A program made the translations under genes and the position numbers. 64,000 nucleotides of DNA. Origin: Microbispora hainanensis (GTDB lineage: Bacteria > Actinomycetota > Actinomycetes > Streptosporangiales > Streptosporangiaceae). The stretch is taken from positions 3,596,001 to 3,660,000 of the forward strand of contig NZ_CP108086.1 of NCBI RefSeq assembly GCF_036186745.1, given 5' to 3'. Positions within the stretch are counted from its first letter, which is position 1, and every line of letters begins with the position of its first letter. Shown piece after piece: positions 46,655 to 54,589 of the stretch. The notes under the pieces were generated by a model, which worked only from the letters and a program-made list of their open reading frames with translations, searched no databases and was not told where the DNA came from.

Positions 46655-47254
46655 GTGTCGGAGAAGACCGCAACCAGGCGGCGTGGAGCCGAGCTGGAGG
46701 AGGCGTTGCTCGACGCCGCATGGGACGAGCTGGTCAGCGGCGGCTATGGCGGCTTCACGTTCGAGGGGGTGGCCGCACGTGCCCAGACCAGCCGGCCGGT
46801 GGTCTACCGCCGGTGGGCGAGCCGGGCCGATCTGGCGGTGGCCGCGATCATGCACTACGGCCGGAAGAACCGGCTCACGGTGCCCGACACCGGCTCTCTC
46901 CGCGACGACGTCGTGGCCCTGCTGCGGTGGATGTCGGAGCGGCGCGGCGAGCTGGCGGTGGTGATGAGCATGCAGATGAGCGAGTTCTTCGCGGAGACCG
47001 GCTCCACGATGGCCGACCTGCGAGAGCGGCTTCTGGCCGAACGCGGGGGGCCCGATCTGATGGACGAGATCCTCGACCGCGCCGCCGCGCGCGGGGAGAT
47101 CGACCGTCGGCGCCTCACTCCGCGGCTGGCGGCGCTGCCGATCGACCTCGTCCGTCACGAGCTCCTGATGACCGGGCGGCCGGTCTCCGAGGACGTCATC
47201 GCCGAGATCGTCGACGACGTCTTCCTGCCCCTCCTCCGTCTGAGGGCGCAGTGA
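46655..47254 (+). CDS. TetR-family transcriptional regulator of the MFS exporter
   Basis: A 199-residue repressor starting at GTG. The N-terminal helix-turn-helix (about 10-60, YGGFTFEGVAARAQTSRPVVYRRWASRADL) is canonical TetR with the YRRW recognition-helix end; the C-terminal ligand domain is of the TetR_C type used for hydrophobic effectors. Divergent placement and the two shared palindromes in the 96-bp gap make it the local repressor of both genes. It ends convergent with UDP-glucose dehydrogenase. Confidence 0.94.
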   Translation: MSEKTATRRRGAELEEALLDAAWDELVSGGYGGFTFEGVAARAQTSRPVVYRRWASRADLAVAAIMHYGRKNRLTVPDTGSLRDDVVALLRWMSERRGELAVVMSMQMSEFFAETGSTMADLRERLLAERGGPDLMDEILDRAAARGEIDRRRLTPRLAALPIDLVRHELLMTGRPVSEDVIAEIVDDVFLPLLRLRAQ

Positions 47255-47283
47255 GGGCGGGTTCGCCGGGCTCGGTGCGGTGA

Positions 47284-47301
47284 GGCCCGGCTCGCCGGGC
47301 C
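47284..47301. terminator. Hairpin between tetR and UDP-glucose dehydrogenase
   Basis: GGCCCGGC and GCCGGGCC form a perfect 8-bp stem with a two-base apex in the 57-bp convergent gap. No T-run is present. It may stop transcription from both sides. Confidence 0.5.
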
Positions 47302-47311
47302 GGCGCGAGGA

Positions 47312-48625
47312 TCAGGGGCGGCCGAGGGCGCGGTAGTCCCAGCCGGCCTCGCGCCAGGTGTCCGCGTCGAGCGCGTTGCGGCCGTCGACGATCGTGCGGG
47401 CGGCGACGACCGCGCCCAGCTCCTCGGGATCGAGGGTCACGAACTCCTGCCACTCGGTGAGCAGCAGCACGACCTCGGCCTCATGGGCGGCCTCCATGGC
47501 CGACTCGGCGTACCCCAGGTGGGGGTGGGCCGCCCGCGCGTTCGACAGGGCGACCGGGTCGTAGACCGTGACCTGCCCGCCCTGCTCGGCGATCTTCAGG
47601 GCCACGTCCAGGGCCGGAGAGTCGCGGATGTCGTCGGAGTTGGGCTTGAACGCCGCGCCCAGCACCGCCACCCTGCGGCCGTCGAACGCCCCGCCAAGGA
47701 TGTCGCGGGTGAGGTCGACCGTACGGGCCCGGCGGCGCAGGTTGATCTGGTCGACCTCGCGGAGGAACGCGAGCGCCTGGGAGGCGCCGAGCTCGTCGGC
47801 CCTGGCCGTGAACGCCCTGATGTCCTTCGGCAGGCAGCCGCCGCCGAAGCCGAGGCCGGGGTTGAGGTAGCGGCCGCCGATCCGCTCGTCGTACGACAGC
47901 GCCTGCGACAGCTGGGTGACGTCGCCGCCGGCGGCCTCGCAGAGCTCGGCCATGGCGTTGATGAACGAGATCTTCGTGGCCAGGAACGCGTTCGCGGCCG
48001 TCTTCACCAGCTCGGCCGTCGGGAAGTCGGTCACCACGATCGGGATCTCGCCCAGCGGCGCGTAGACGTCCCGCAGCACCTTCTCGGCCCGCTCGGAGGT
48101 CACACCGAGCACGATCCGGTCGGGGCGGAGCGTGTCCTGGACGGCGAAGCCCTCACGCAGGAACTCGGGGTTCCAGGCCAGCTCGACCTGCATCCCCGCG
48201 GGCGAGAGCCGTACGAGCTTGTCGGCGAGGCGCTCGGCGGTGCCGACCGGCACCGTGGACTTGCCCACGACCAGGCACTCGCGGTCGAGGTGCGGGGCCA
48301 GCGACTCGACGACCGCGTCCAGGAACGAGACGTCGGCGGCCTGCTCGCCCTTCTTCTGGGGCGTGCCCACGCAGATGAAGTGGACGTCGCCGAACTTCGC
48401 CACCTCCTCGTATGAGGTGGTGAAGCGCAGCCTGCCCGAGTCGAGATTGCGGCGGAGGAGCTCCTCCAGACCGGGCTCGTGAATCGGCAGCTCGCCGCGC
48501 TGCAGCCGTTCGATCTTGCTCTGGTCCACATCCAGACCGAGCACTTCGAAGCCCAGTTCGGCCATGCACGCCGCGTGCGTTGCACCCAGGTATCCGGTCC
48601 CCAGCACAGTGAGGCGGTACGGCAC
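47312..48625 (-). CDS. UDP-glucose/GDP-mannose dehydrogenase family protein
   Basis: A 437-residue NAD-dependent enzyme that oxidises UDP-glucose to UDP-glucuronate for surface polysaccharide synthesis. N-terminal Rossmann motif GTGYLGATHA; catalytic Cys264 in GFGGGCLPKDIRAF; the third domain begins VAVLGAAFKPNSDDIRDSPA. The GTG at 48625 is chosen for GAGGGGAG seven bases upstream. Length is normal for the short bacterial UGD class. It is divergent from an acyl-CoA dehydrogenase gene, as in many actinomycetes. UDP-glucose is the likely substrate, not proven. Confidence 0.92.
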   Translation of the reverse strand: MPYRLTVLGTGYLGATHAACMAELGFEVLGLDVDQSKIERLQRGELPIHEPGLEELLRRNLDSGRLRFTTSYEEVAKFGDVHFICVGTPQKKGEQAADVSFLDAVVESLAPHLDRECLVVGKSTVPVGTAERLADKLVRLSPAGMQVELAWNPEFLREGFAVQDTLRPDRIVLGVTSERAEKVLRDVYAPLGEIPIVVTDFPTAELVKTAANAFLATKISFINAMAELCEAAGGDVTQLSQALSYDERIGGRYLNPGLGFGGGCLPKDIRAFTARADELGASQALAFLREVDQINLRRRARTVDLTRDILGGAFDGRRVAVLGAAFKPNSDDIRDSPALDVALKIAEQGGQVTVYDPVALSNARAAHPHLGYAESAMEAAHEAEVVLLLTEWQEFVTLDPEELGAVVAARTIVDGRNALDADTWREAGWDYRALGRP

Positions 48626-48851
48626 GGCATGCTCCCCTCTTACCGACTCTTTGTGATCTGGCATGGTACCGGGCCAGTCAACTGCCCTGTGAACCACCTG
48701 GGCAAACCGGCGCCTTGGCCCCACGGTACGGCCCTCGGTCCGCCCCGGTCGATGCCAGGCAACCGGTTCCTCACCCCTGTCAAGAAGATCAGTCAGGGAG
48801 GCTGTCGTACTGACTGGTAACTTTCTAGTCGGACGTCCTAGTATCGGCCTT

Positions 48852-50015
48852 ATGAGCTTCCCTCTCTACGCCCCCGCTGAGGAGCACGAGATGCTCCGCG
48901 AGACGGTCCGGGCCATCGCCGACGAGAAGATCGCCCCGCGTGCCGCGGCGGCCGACGAGAACGAGGAGTTCCCCTGGGAGGTCTACAAGGACCTCGTCGC
49001 GGCCGACCTGCACGCCGTGCACATCCCCGAGGCGTACGGCGGGGCGGGCGCCGACGCGCTCGCCACCGTGATCGTGATCGAGGAGGTCGCCCGCGCGTGC
49101 GCCTCGTCCTCGCTGATCCCGGCCGTCAACAAGCTGGGCACCGTGCCGCTGCTGCTGTCGGCGTCCGAGGAGCTCAAGCAGCGCTACCTCACGCCGGTCG
49201 CCCGTGGTGAGGCCATGTTCTCCTACGCCCTGTCGGAGCCGGAGGCCGGCTCCGACGCCGCCTCCATGAAGACCAGGGCCGAGCGCGACGGCGACCACTA
49301 CGTGCTCAACGGCACCAAGATGTGGATCACCAACGCGGGCGTGTCGGAGTTCTACACGGTCATGGCCGTGACCGACCCCTCGGCCGGCGCCCGCGGCATC
49401 TCGGCGTTCGTGGTGGAGAAGGACGACGAGGGCGTCTCGTTCGGGCCCAAGGAGAAGAAGCTCGGCATCAAGGGCTCGCCCACCCGCCAGGTCATCCTGG
49501 AGAACGTCCGCATCCCGGCCTCGCGCATGATCGGCGAGCCGGGCACCGGCTTCAAGACCGCCCTGGCCACGCTCGACCACACCCGCGTCACCATCGCCGC
49601 CCAGGCGCTCGGCATCGCCCAGGGCGCGCTCGACTACGCCCTCGGGTACGTCAAGGAGCGCAAGCAGTTCGGCAAGCCGATCGCCGACTTCCAGGGCCTG
49701 CAGTTCATGCTCGCCGACATGGCGATGAAGCTGGAGGCCGCCCGCCAGCTCACCTACGCCGCCGCCGCGAAGTCGGAGCTGGCCATGAGCGGCACCCCGG
49801 TCAAGGACCTCACCTTCTTCTCCAGCGCCGCCAAGTGCGCCGCCTCCGACGCCGCCATGGAGATCACCGTCGACGCCGTCCAGCTCCTCGGCGGGTACGG
49901 CTACACGCGCGACTTCCCGGTCGAGCGGATGATGCGCGACGCCAAGATCACCCAGATCTACGAGGGCACCAACCAGATCCAGCGCATGGTCATGGCCCGC
50001 CAGCTCCTCAAGTAG
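48852..50015 (+). CDS. Acyl-CoA dehydrogenase
   Basis: A 387-residue FAD enzyme making the 2,3-double bond of acyl-CoA. FAD/substrate motifs YALSEPEAGSDAASM and WITNAG; the catalytic Glu is in IYEGTNQIQRMV (about residue 370). It resembles short/branched-chain forms. A -10-like TAGTAT at 48839-48844 ends seven bases before the ATG, so the mRNA is probably leaderless; a GGACGTCC palindrome sits over the spacer. It is usually followed in related genomes by the LCP gene, which here lies 12.7 kb away. Confidence 0.93.
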   Translation: MSFPLYAPAEEHEMLRETVRAIADEKIAPRAAAADENEEFPWEVYKDLVAADLHAVHIPEAYGGAGADALATVIVIEEVARACASSSLIPAVNKLGTVPLLLSASEELKQRYLTPVARGEAMFSYALSEPEAGSDAASMKTRAERDGDHYVLNGTKMWITNAGVSEFYTVMAVTDPSAGARGISAFVVEKDDEGVSFGPKEKKLGIKGSPTRQVILENVRIPASRMIGEPGTGFKTALATLDHTRVTIAAQALGIAQGALDYALGYVKERKQFGKPIADFQGLQFMLADMAMKLEAARQLTYAAAAKSELAMSGTPVKDLTFFSSAAKCAASDAAMEITVDAVQLLGGYGYTRDFPVERMMRDAKITQIYEGTNQIQRMVMARQLLK

Positions 50016-50029
50016 CCGCTGACGTGCGA

Positions 50030-50061
50030 AACCCCGTCTGCCGTACCGGGCAGGCGGGGTT
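50030..50061. terminator. Terminator after acyl-CoA dehydrogenase
   Basis: AACCCCGTCTGCC pairs with GGCAGGCGGGGTT (one G-T pair) over a six-base loop, with A and T residues at the base on both strands, so it can serve both convergent genes. Confidence 0.82.
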
Positions 50062-50071
50062 CGCCGTCGGG

Positions 50072-50914
50072 TCAGGCGTCCGCCCGGAGGCGGCCGAGCA
50101 GGTCCTCGGTGTAGGCGAGCAGGCGCTCGGCGTCGCCGGGATCGAGCGTTTTCAGCGAGTGGTCGACCGGCTTGCCGCGGTCGACCGCGGTGAGCGCGCC
50201 GGCCGGCGGGTGGTCGATCCACTCGACGATCGGACGGATCGACTCGGCCACCGGGCGCGCGAGGAACGCCGCGAGCACCCTGATGGCTCCGCGGACCAGT
50301 GGGTTCCGGTGGCCGCTCACCCCGCTGCGGGTGAAACCGGGGTGGTAGAGGACGTAGCGCGCCCGGTTCTCGGGCCGGGCGGCGAACGCGACGCCGAGCA
50401 GGTCGTTGGCGCGTCCCGCCTGGAGCTGCGCGAGCACCTGGCCGTACCGGCGTGTCAACTGGGGGTCCTCCCACACGATCCGGCCCGCGGTGACGCCGAC
50501 CCCGGCGACGTTGACGACCACCGGGTCGGGGGCGGCGTTCAGCAGCGGCCGCAGGCGGGTCCCGAGCAGGTATCGGCTCAGGTAGTACAGGGCGAAGGTG
50601 TACTCCAGCCCGTCGGCCGTCTCCGTGCGCTTGGAGCTGATCCGGTTGGCGAACAGCGCCAGCGCGTCGACCGAGTCGTGGTGCTCGGCCACGTCGGTGA
50701 CAATCCGCTCGACCTCCGCGATCGAGGAAAGATCCGCCCGTACGAACCGCAGGTTCGGGCTCGCCGCGTCGGACAGCAGCGCACGGCCCTTGGCCTCGCT
50801 GCTGCCGATCACCGTGACGTGATCGCCCCTCGCGAGCCGTTCCAGGGCGGTCGCCCGCCCCATGCCGTCGGTTCCCCCGCTGATGATGACGGTCTTGTGT
50901 CGTCGGCCCGGCAC
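50072..50914 (-). CDS. Short-chain dehydrogenase-like protein with degraded catalytic motif
   Basis: A 280-residue SDR-fold protein. The cofactor loop SGGTDGMGRATA replaces TGxxxGxG normally and DLSSIAEVERI follows, but the catalytic YxxxK is not found: the expected stretch reads RYGQVLAQLQAGRAN. It may bind NAD(P) without normal oxidoreductase chemistry, or use other residues. I chose the GTG at 50914 because GGAGGA lies just upstream; the ATG at 50926 has no ribosome site. It is divergent from an HxlR regulator and probably controlled by it. Confidence 0.85.
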   Translation of the reverse strand: MPGRRHKTVIISGGTDGMGRATALERLARGDHVTVIGSSEAKGRALLSDAASPNLRFVRADLSSIAEVERIVTDVAEHHDSVDALALFANRISSKRTETADGLEYTFALYYLSRYLLGTRLRPLLNAAPDPVVVNVAGVGVTAGRIVWEDPQLTRRYGQVLAQLQAGRANDLLGVAFAARPENRARYVLYHPGFTRSGVSGHRNPLVRGAIRVLAAFLARPVAESIRPIVEWIDHPPAGALTAVDRGKPVDHSLKTLDPGDAERLLAYTEDLLGRLRADA

Positions 50915-50990
50915 GGAATCCTCCATAGGCTGGTGGTCGGCTGGTCCAATCGTCGGGCTGCGACGTCAGAGGCGGAAAGAAGGCAGTTTG

Positions 50991-51398
50991 ATGTCCGGTA
51001 CGCACACTGGTGTTCCCTCCGTACTCGCCCACGAGCTTCCCCGTCCCGTGCCGATCGACGAGCTCGAAGCCTGCCCGGTGGGGGAGCTGTTCCGGCGGCT
51101 GGGCGACAAATGGAGCATGCTGCTGCTGATCCTGCTCGGCGGCCGGCCCCATCGCTACAACGAGCTGCACCGCGCGATCGAGGGCATCAGCCAGCGCATG
51201 CTCACCCGTACGCTGCGCGCCCTGGAGACCGACGGCCTGGTGCGCCGCGAGGTGCACCCGACCGTGCCTCCCGGCGTCGAGTACAGCCTGACCCCGCTCG
51301 GCCGCACCCTGCTGGAGCCCGTGTCCGCGCTGGCCGACTGGGCGGTGCGGCACGAGGCCGACATCAGGGAGGCCCGCTTCCGGCACACCGGCGCCTAG
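50991..51398 (+). CDS. HxlR-family transcriptional regulator
   Basis: A 135-residue winged-helix regulator. The HxlR features are present: the N-terminal CPVGELFRRLGDKWSMLLL with the family Cys, RYNELHRAIEGISQRMLTRTLRALE as recognition helix, and the wing LVRREVHPTVPPGVEYSLT. AAGAAGG precedes the ATG. HxlR proteins often sense electrophiles or redox state through the N-terminal Cys and control a neighbouring oxidoreductase; the divergent SDR gene 76 bp away is the obvious target. Confidence 0.93.
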   Translation: MSGTHTGVPSVLAHELPRPVPIDELEACPVGELFRRLGDKWSMLLLILLGGRPHRYNELHRAIEGISQRMLTRTLRALETDGLVRREVHPTVPPGVEYSLTPLGRTLLEPVSALADWAVRHEADIREARFRHTGA

Positions 51399-51447
51399 CC
51401 TCCGGCGGGCAGCCCACCCTGCCCCCCCAGCAGCCCTGAGCAGCGCA

Positions 51448-51480
51448 AACCCCGTCTCCCGTGGTTGGAGGCGGGGTTTT
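51448..51480 (+). terminator. Terminator after the HxlR gene
   Basis: AACCCCGTCTCC (51448-51459) pairs with GGAGGCGGGGTT (51467-51478) over a seven-base loop and ends in TTTT. It closely resembles the hairpin after the acyl-CoA dehydrogenase gene. Confidence 0.9.
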
Positions 51481-51511
51481 CCACGTCTTCGGCGAGATCG
51501 GCGTACAAGCT

Positions 51512-51528
51512 AGAGAGCACCGCTCTTG
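51512..51528. promoter_or_regulatory. Imperfect copy of a GAGAGCA palindrome
   Basis: GAGAGCA-C-CGCTCTT is a two-mismatch copy of the perfect operator 53 bp downstream. It overlaps a -35 candidate TTGACT at 51526-51531, which has a weak CATGCT 17 bp later. Confidence 0.6.
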
Positions 51529-51564
51529 ACTGTGAGCGTGTCTCCGGGCATGCTTGCCCTAAAG

Positions 51565-51581
51565 CGAGAGCAGTGCTCTCG
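51565..51581. promoter_or_regulatory. Perfect 17-bp palindrome CGAGAGCA-G-TGCTCTCG
   Basis: An exact inverted repeat with a one-base centre lies 24 bases before the start of the F420-type oxidoreductase gene. Its form (GAGAGCA-TGCTCTC) is typical of TetR-family operators, yet no TetR gene adjoins this gene. Confidence 0.8.
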
Positions 51582-51605
51582 GAGTGAGTCGCCGAGGAGT
51601 CGACC

Positions 51606-52040
51606 ATGTCCCGCTACATCGAACCGACCCGCATGGATCACCTCTTCAACCGGACGGTCGCAGGGCTGACCCGGCTCGGGATCAGCCTCTGGGGATCCCG
51701 GATCCTGTACGTCCGCGGCCGGTCCAGCGGGGAATGGCGCACCACGCCGGTGAACGTGCTGACCCTGAACGGCACTCGCTATCTGGTCGCACCCCGGGGT
51801 ATCACTCAGTGGGTCCGCAACCTGCGTGCCGCCGGGAACGGTGAGCTGCGCGTGGGCCGCCGCGTCGAAGCGTTCACCGCCATCGAGCTCTCCGATGAGG
51901 AGAAGCCGGCCGTTCTCCGGGCGTACCTGAAGCGCTGGGGCTGGGAGGTCGGAAGGTTCTTCGAGGGACTCAACGCGAACGCGTCCGAGGAACAGGTGCG
52001 GGAGATCGCTCCGGGCTTCCCCGTCTTCCGGATCAACTAG
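51606..52040 (+). CDS. Deazaflavin (F420)-dependent nitroreductase-family protein
   Basis: A 144-residue split-beta-barrel protein of the DDN/FDOR-A class. GRSSGEWRTTPVNVLTLNG and YLVAPRGITQWVRNLRAAG are the F420-binding and substrate-pocket segments. Such enzymes use reduced F420 to reduce quinones, nitro compounds or tetracycline-like molecules. It appears monocistronic, flanked by its own pair of palindromes upstream, which suggests induction by a small molecule through a TetR regulator encoded elsewhere. Confidence 0.9.
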   Translation: MSRYIEPTRMDHLFNRTVAGLTRLGISLWGSRILYVRGRSSGEWRTTPVNVLTLNGTRYLVAPRGITQWVRNLRAAGNGELRVGRRVEAFTAIELSDEEKPAVLRAYLKRWGWEVGRFFEGLNANASEEQVREIAPGFPVFRIN

Positions 52041-52148
52041 AGAGGCCTTGGCGACGCCGCCGCCGGCCTTGTACGGCGAACGGCTCGAACCAGAGGATTT
52101 CGGGGCAAATGTGATCCCACTGTCATAAAGATTCGCGATTGTGGAGGG

Positions 52149-53234
52149 GTGCGCGCGTGGCTCGTTGATCAGTGGAGGAAACGGCTGGGCACGTTCGGTG
52201 TGATCGGGCCTTCCATCGCGCAGTGTGCCGTGGGCGCCGCGCTGGCCTGGCTCGTCGCCGTACATCTGCTCGGCCACCCCAACCCCCTCTTCGCGCCCGT
52301 CGCCGTGATGATCTGCGTGGGCATCGGGTCCGGCCGGCGGCTGCGCAGGCTGGCCGAGCTGGTGATCGGCGTCAGCCTGGGGGTGGGCGTCGGCGACCTG
52401 CTCGTGTCGTGGATCGGCTCGGGCCCTTGGCAGCTCGCGTTCGTGATCGCGCTGGCCATGACCGTCGCGTGGCTGCTGAACAGCAGCGAGTTGTTCGTGT
52501 CGCAGGCCGGGTCGTCGGCGGTGCTGGTCGCCATGCTGGTGCCGGGCGCGGACGGCGGCGGGCTGGACCGGATGGTGGACGCGCTCACCGGCGGCGTCGT
52601 CGGCATCGCCGCGGTCGCCCTGCTGCCCGCCAGCCCGCTCACCATCGCGGGCAGGCACCTGTCGGGTGTGCTCGACGCGTTCTCCACCATGCTCGAACAG
52701 GCGGCGGAGGCGATCGAGAAGGGCGACGCGGACCTGGCCGCCGAGGCCCTGGAATGCGGACGCAGGACCCAGACCGCGGTCGAGGAGTTCACTGCGGCGC
52801 TGGACAACAGCAAGGAGATCATCAGGATCTCGCCGCTGCGCCGGCATCACCGGGCCAGGCTGGCCAGGTATCAGACCGCCGCCCTGCCGGTGGACCTGGC
52901 GCTGCGCAACGCGCGGGTGCTGGTGCGCCGCACGCTGGCGGCGATGGGGGAGCCCATGCCGCCGCCGGTCGCGCTGGCCGAGCTGCTGCGCGAGGTCTCG
53001 GAGGCGGCGCTGCTGCTCCAACTGGAGCTGGGGGCCGGGCGCGAGCCGACGCTGGCCAGGCAGGCGTTGCTCGCCGTCGCCGCGCGGGAGCGGCCCAAGC
53101 ACCTGGGCTTCTCGGCGAACGTCATCATCGCGCAGTTGCGCTCCATCGCCGTCGATCTGCTCCAGGCGACCGGCATGGAGCACGACGAGGCCTCGGCCAC
53201 GCTCACCCCGCTCGACGAGAGCATGCGCGGCTGA
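52149..53234 (+). CDS. FUSC-family (aromatic-acid-exporter-like) membrane protein
   Basis: A 361-residue protein with five to six membrane helices in its first half (for example QCAVGAALAWLVAVHLLG, LFAPVAVMICVGIGSG, LDRMVDALTGGVVGIAAVALL) and a long helical cytoplasmic half rich in Ala, Leu and Arg. The overall plan is that of FUSC/ArAE proteins, which export aromatic acids or similar compounds or only scaffold. The GTG start is 108 bp after the oxidoreductase stop, with CATAAAG near 52125 as a -10 candidate. It is convergent with a decayed penicillin-binding-protein gene. Confidence 0.83.
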   Translation: MRAWLVDQWRKRLGTFGVIGPSIAQCAVGAALAWLVAVHLLGHPNPLFAPVAVMICVGIGSGRRLRRLAELVIGVSLGVGVGDLLVSWIGSGPWQLAFVIALAMTVAWLLNSSELFVSQAGSSAVLVAMLVPGADGGGLDRMVDALTGGVVGIAAVALLPASPLTIAGRHLSGVLDAFSTMLEQAAEAIEKGDADLAAEALECGRRTQTAVEEFTAALDNSKEIIRISPLRRHHRARLARYQTAALPVDLALRNARVLVRRTLAAMGEPMPPPVALAELLREVSEAALLLQLELGAGREPTLARQALLAVAARERPKHLGFSANVIIAQLRSIAVDLLQATGMEHDEASATLTPLDESMRG

Positions 53235-53262
53235 GAGCGGACGCCCCGCTCACCGTCGCCGA

Positions 53263-53851
53263 TCAACGCGGCGGGCAGGAGTCGCGGCAGCCGCCGAAGC
53301 GCTCGGTGTCCGGCCGGGTGAAGCGGGTCTCCTGCGTCCCCCGCACCGCCTCGGTCATCGTCTTCTTCCAGATGGGCCATCTGGATGGTCTCGCACAGGC
53401 CCACTTTCCCCTGCAGTTGCATGAAGAAGGTGTTCACGGCGTCCCGGGTGCCCGACCGCAGGGTGACGAACCGGGATCCGCCCTTCTCGCGGTTGCGGAC
53501 GCTGTGGGTTGGATCGCCGACGGGCCTGCCCGCGCAGTTCTTGAACGCCGGGTAGCTCGGGGCACGGTACGCGTCCCCGACGAAGAAACCGTCGTCGTAT
53601 CGCCAGCCGGCGGCGAGCGCGGCGGCCAGGGCGTACGGCATCGCCGTCGTGCCCTGCTGGAGTCCCCGCCCGCCGTCGGGATCACGGCTGGAGACCATCG
53701 CCCTTACGGTCCCTTCGCCCGGGACGATCAGGACCTGTGTGGCGATCTGCGCGTCGTCGCGGTGGACGTACGCGTCGACGGCCTGTTGCGCCGTCCGCTG
53801 GAGCCGCTGGTCGATGGTCGTCGCGAAGTCGCGTTTCCGGGACGTTTTCAC
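53263..53851 (-). pseudogene. Truncated, frameshifted penicillin-binding protein (transpeptidase) remnant
   Basis: From a GTG at 53851 the frame reads TTIDQRLQRTAQQAVDAYVH, then VLIVPGEGTVRAMVSSR, then QQGTTAMPYALAAALAAGW, and later GTRDAVNTFFMQLQGKVGLC, which is the PBP transpeptidase domain. The usual PGSTFK active-site segment is replaced by QQGTTAMP, so the Ser-x-x-Lys is lost. Near 53355 the frame shifts: the following MTEAVRGTQETRFTR continues the homology in another frame to a TGA at 53263. The N-terminal region and the SxN/KTG C-terminal motifs are missing. It is clearly a broken gene, not a functional enzyme. Confidence 0.8.
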
Positions 53852-53944
53852 GCTGCTTCGATTCCTCGCCGGCGTGAAACGTCGTCCATTGTGCAGTCCC
53901 CGCGTCACATCGGCCAAATGGCCGCATAACGAATACACCGCGGC

Positions 53945-53988
53945 GTGTAGCCGTCGTATATCCGGTGTCTCGCGGCTGTTCCTAGCGT
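53945..53988 (+). promoter_or_regulatory. Possible SARP-type direct repeats and -10 before the peptide operon
   Basis: GTGTAGC (53945), GTATATC (53956), GTGTCTC (53965) and CTGTTCC (53976) form loose heptamer repeats 11, 9 and 11 bp apart, running directly into a -10-like TAGCGT at 53983-53988. SARP activators are known to bind heptamer repeats about 11 bp apart next to the -10. The match is weak, so this is only a candidate. Confidence 0.35.
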
Positions 53989-54016
53989 GGTGGGCGACCC
54001 ACCCGCCCGACCGGGG

Positions 54017-54574
54017 ATGAGGACGCCCGTGGCCTATCTCTTCGCCTTCTGCCGGCTGCTCACGGGGATCGTCTTCCTCATGTCGGCCGTGAGCAAGCTG
54101 CGCGGGCGGACGGCGTACGAGGAGTTCACGGCGGCCATCCGCGCCCTCGTGCCCCTCTTGCGGCTGCCGGCCCGGCCCGTCGCGGCGCTCGTCGTCACCG
54201 CCGAGGCCGCCGTCGCGCCGCTGCTTGCCTGGCCGCCCACCGTGCTCGCCGGCTTCTGTCTCGCGCTCGGGCTGCTCGTGGCCTTCACCGTGGCCATCGT
54301 CGTCGCCCTGCGGCGCGGCAGGCGGGTCCCCTGCCGCTGCTTCGGCGCCTCCGCCGTTCCCGTGGGCCCCGGTCATCTCGCCCGCAACGCCGTGCTCCTC
54401 GCCGCCGCGACGGCGGGAGCCGTACAGGCAGGTGCGGTACAGGCCGGCGCCGGGACCGTCCTCGCGGGTCTCGGGCCAGCCGGGTTCGTCGCGGTCGCCC
54501 TGGCGGCCGGGGCCGCGGCCGTCCTGCTGTCCGCGATCGGCGAGATCGCCGGTCTGTTCACCAGTTCACCCTGA
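54017..54574 (+). CDS. MauE/DoxX-like membrane redox protein
   Basis: 185 residues, four membrane helices (about 8-28, 50-70, 75-98 and 140-180), starting at the ATG after GGGG. The PCRCFG motif (about residues 105-110) is the conserved Cys pair of the MauE family. In methylotrophs MauE and MauD are needed to form the six disulfides of the methylamine dehydrogenase small subunit, so this class is taken to pass electrons between a thioredoxin-like partner and the quinone pool. There is no methylamine dehydrogenase here; the neighbours are a thioredoxin-like protein and a six-cysteine peptide, so a peptide-oxidation role is inferred. It is first gene of the operon. Confidence 0.83.
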   Translation: MRTPVAYLFAFCRLLTGIVFLMSAVSKLRGRTAYEEFTAAIRALVPLLRLPARPVAALVVTAEAAVAPLLAWPPTVLAGFCLALGLLVAFTVAIVVALRRGRRVPCRCFGASAVPVGPGHLARNAVLLAAATAGAVQAGAVQAGAGTVLAGLGPAGFVAVALAAGAAAVLLSAIGEIAGLFTSSP

Positions 54575-54589
54575 CGAAGGTGGTTCCTC

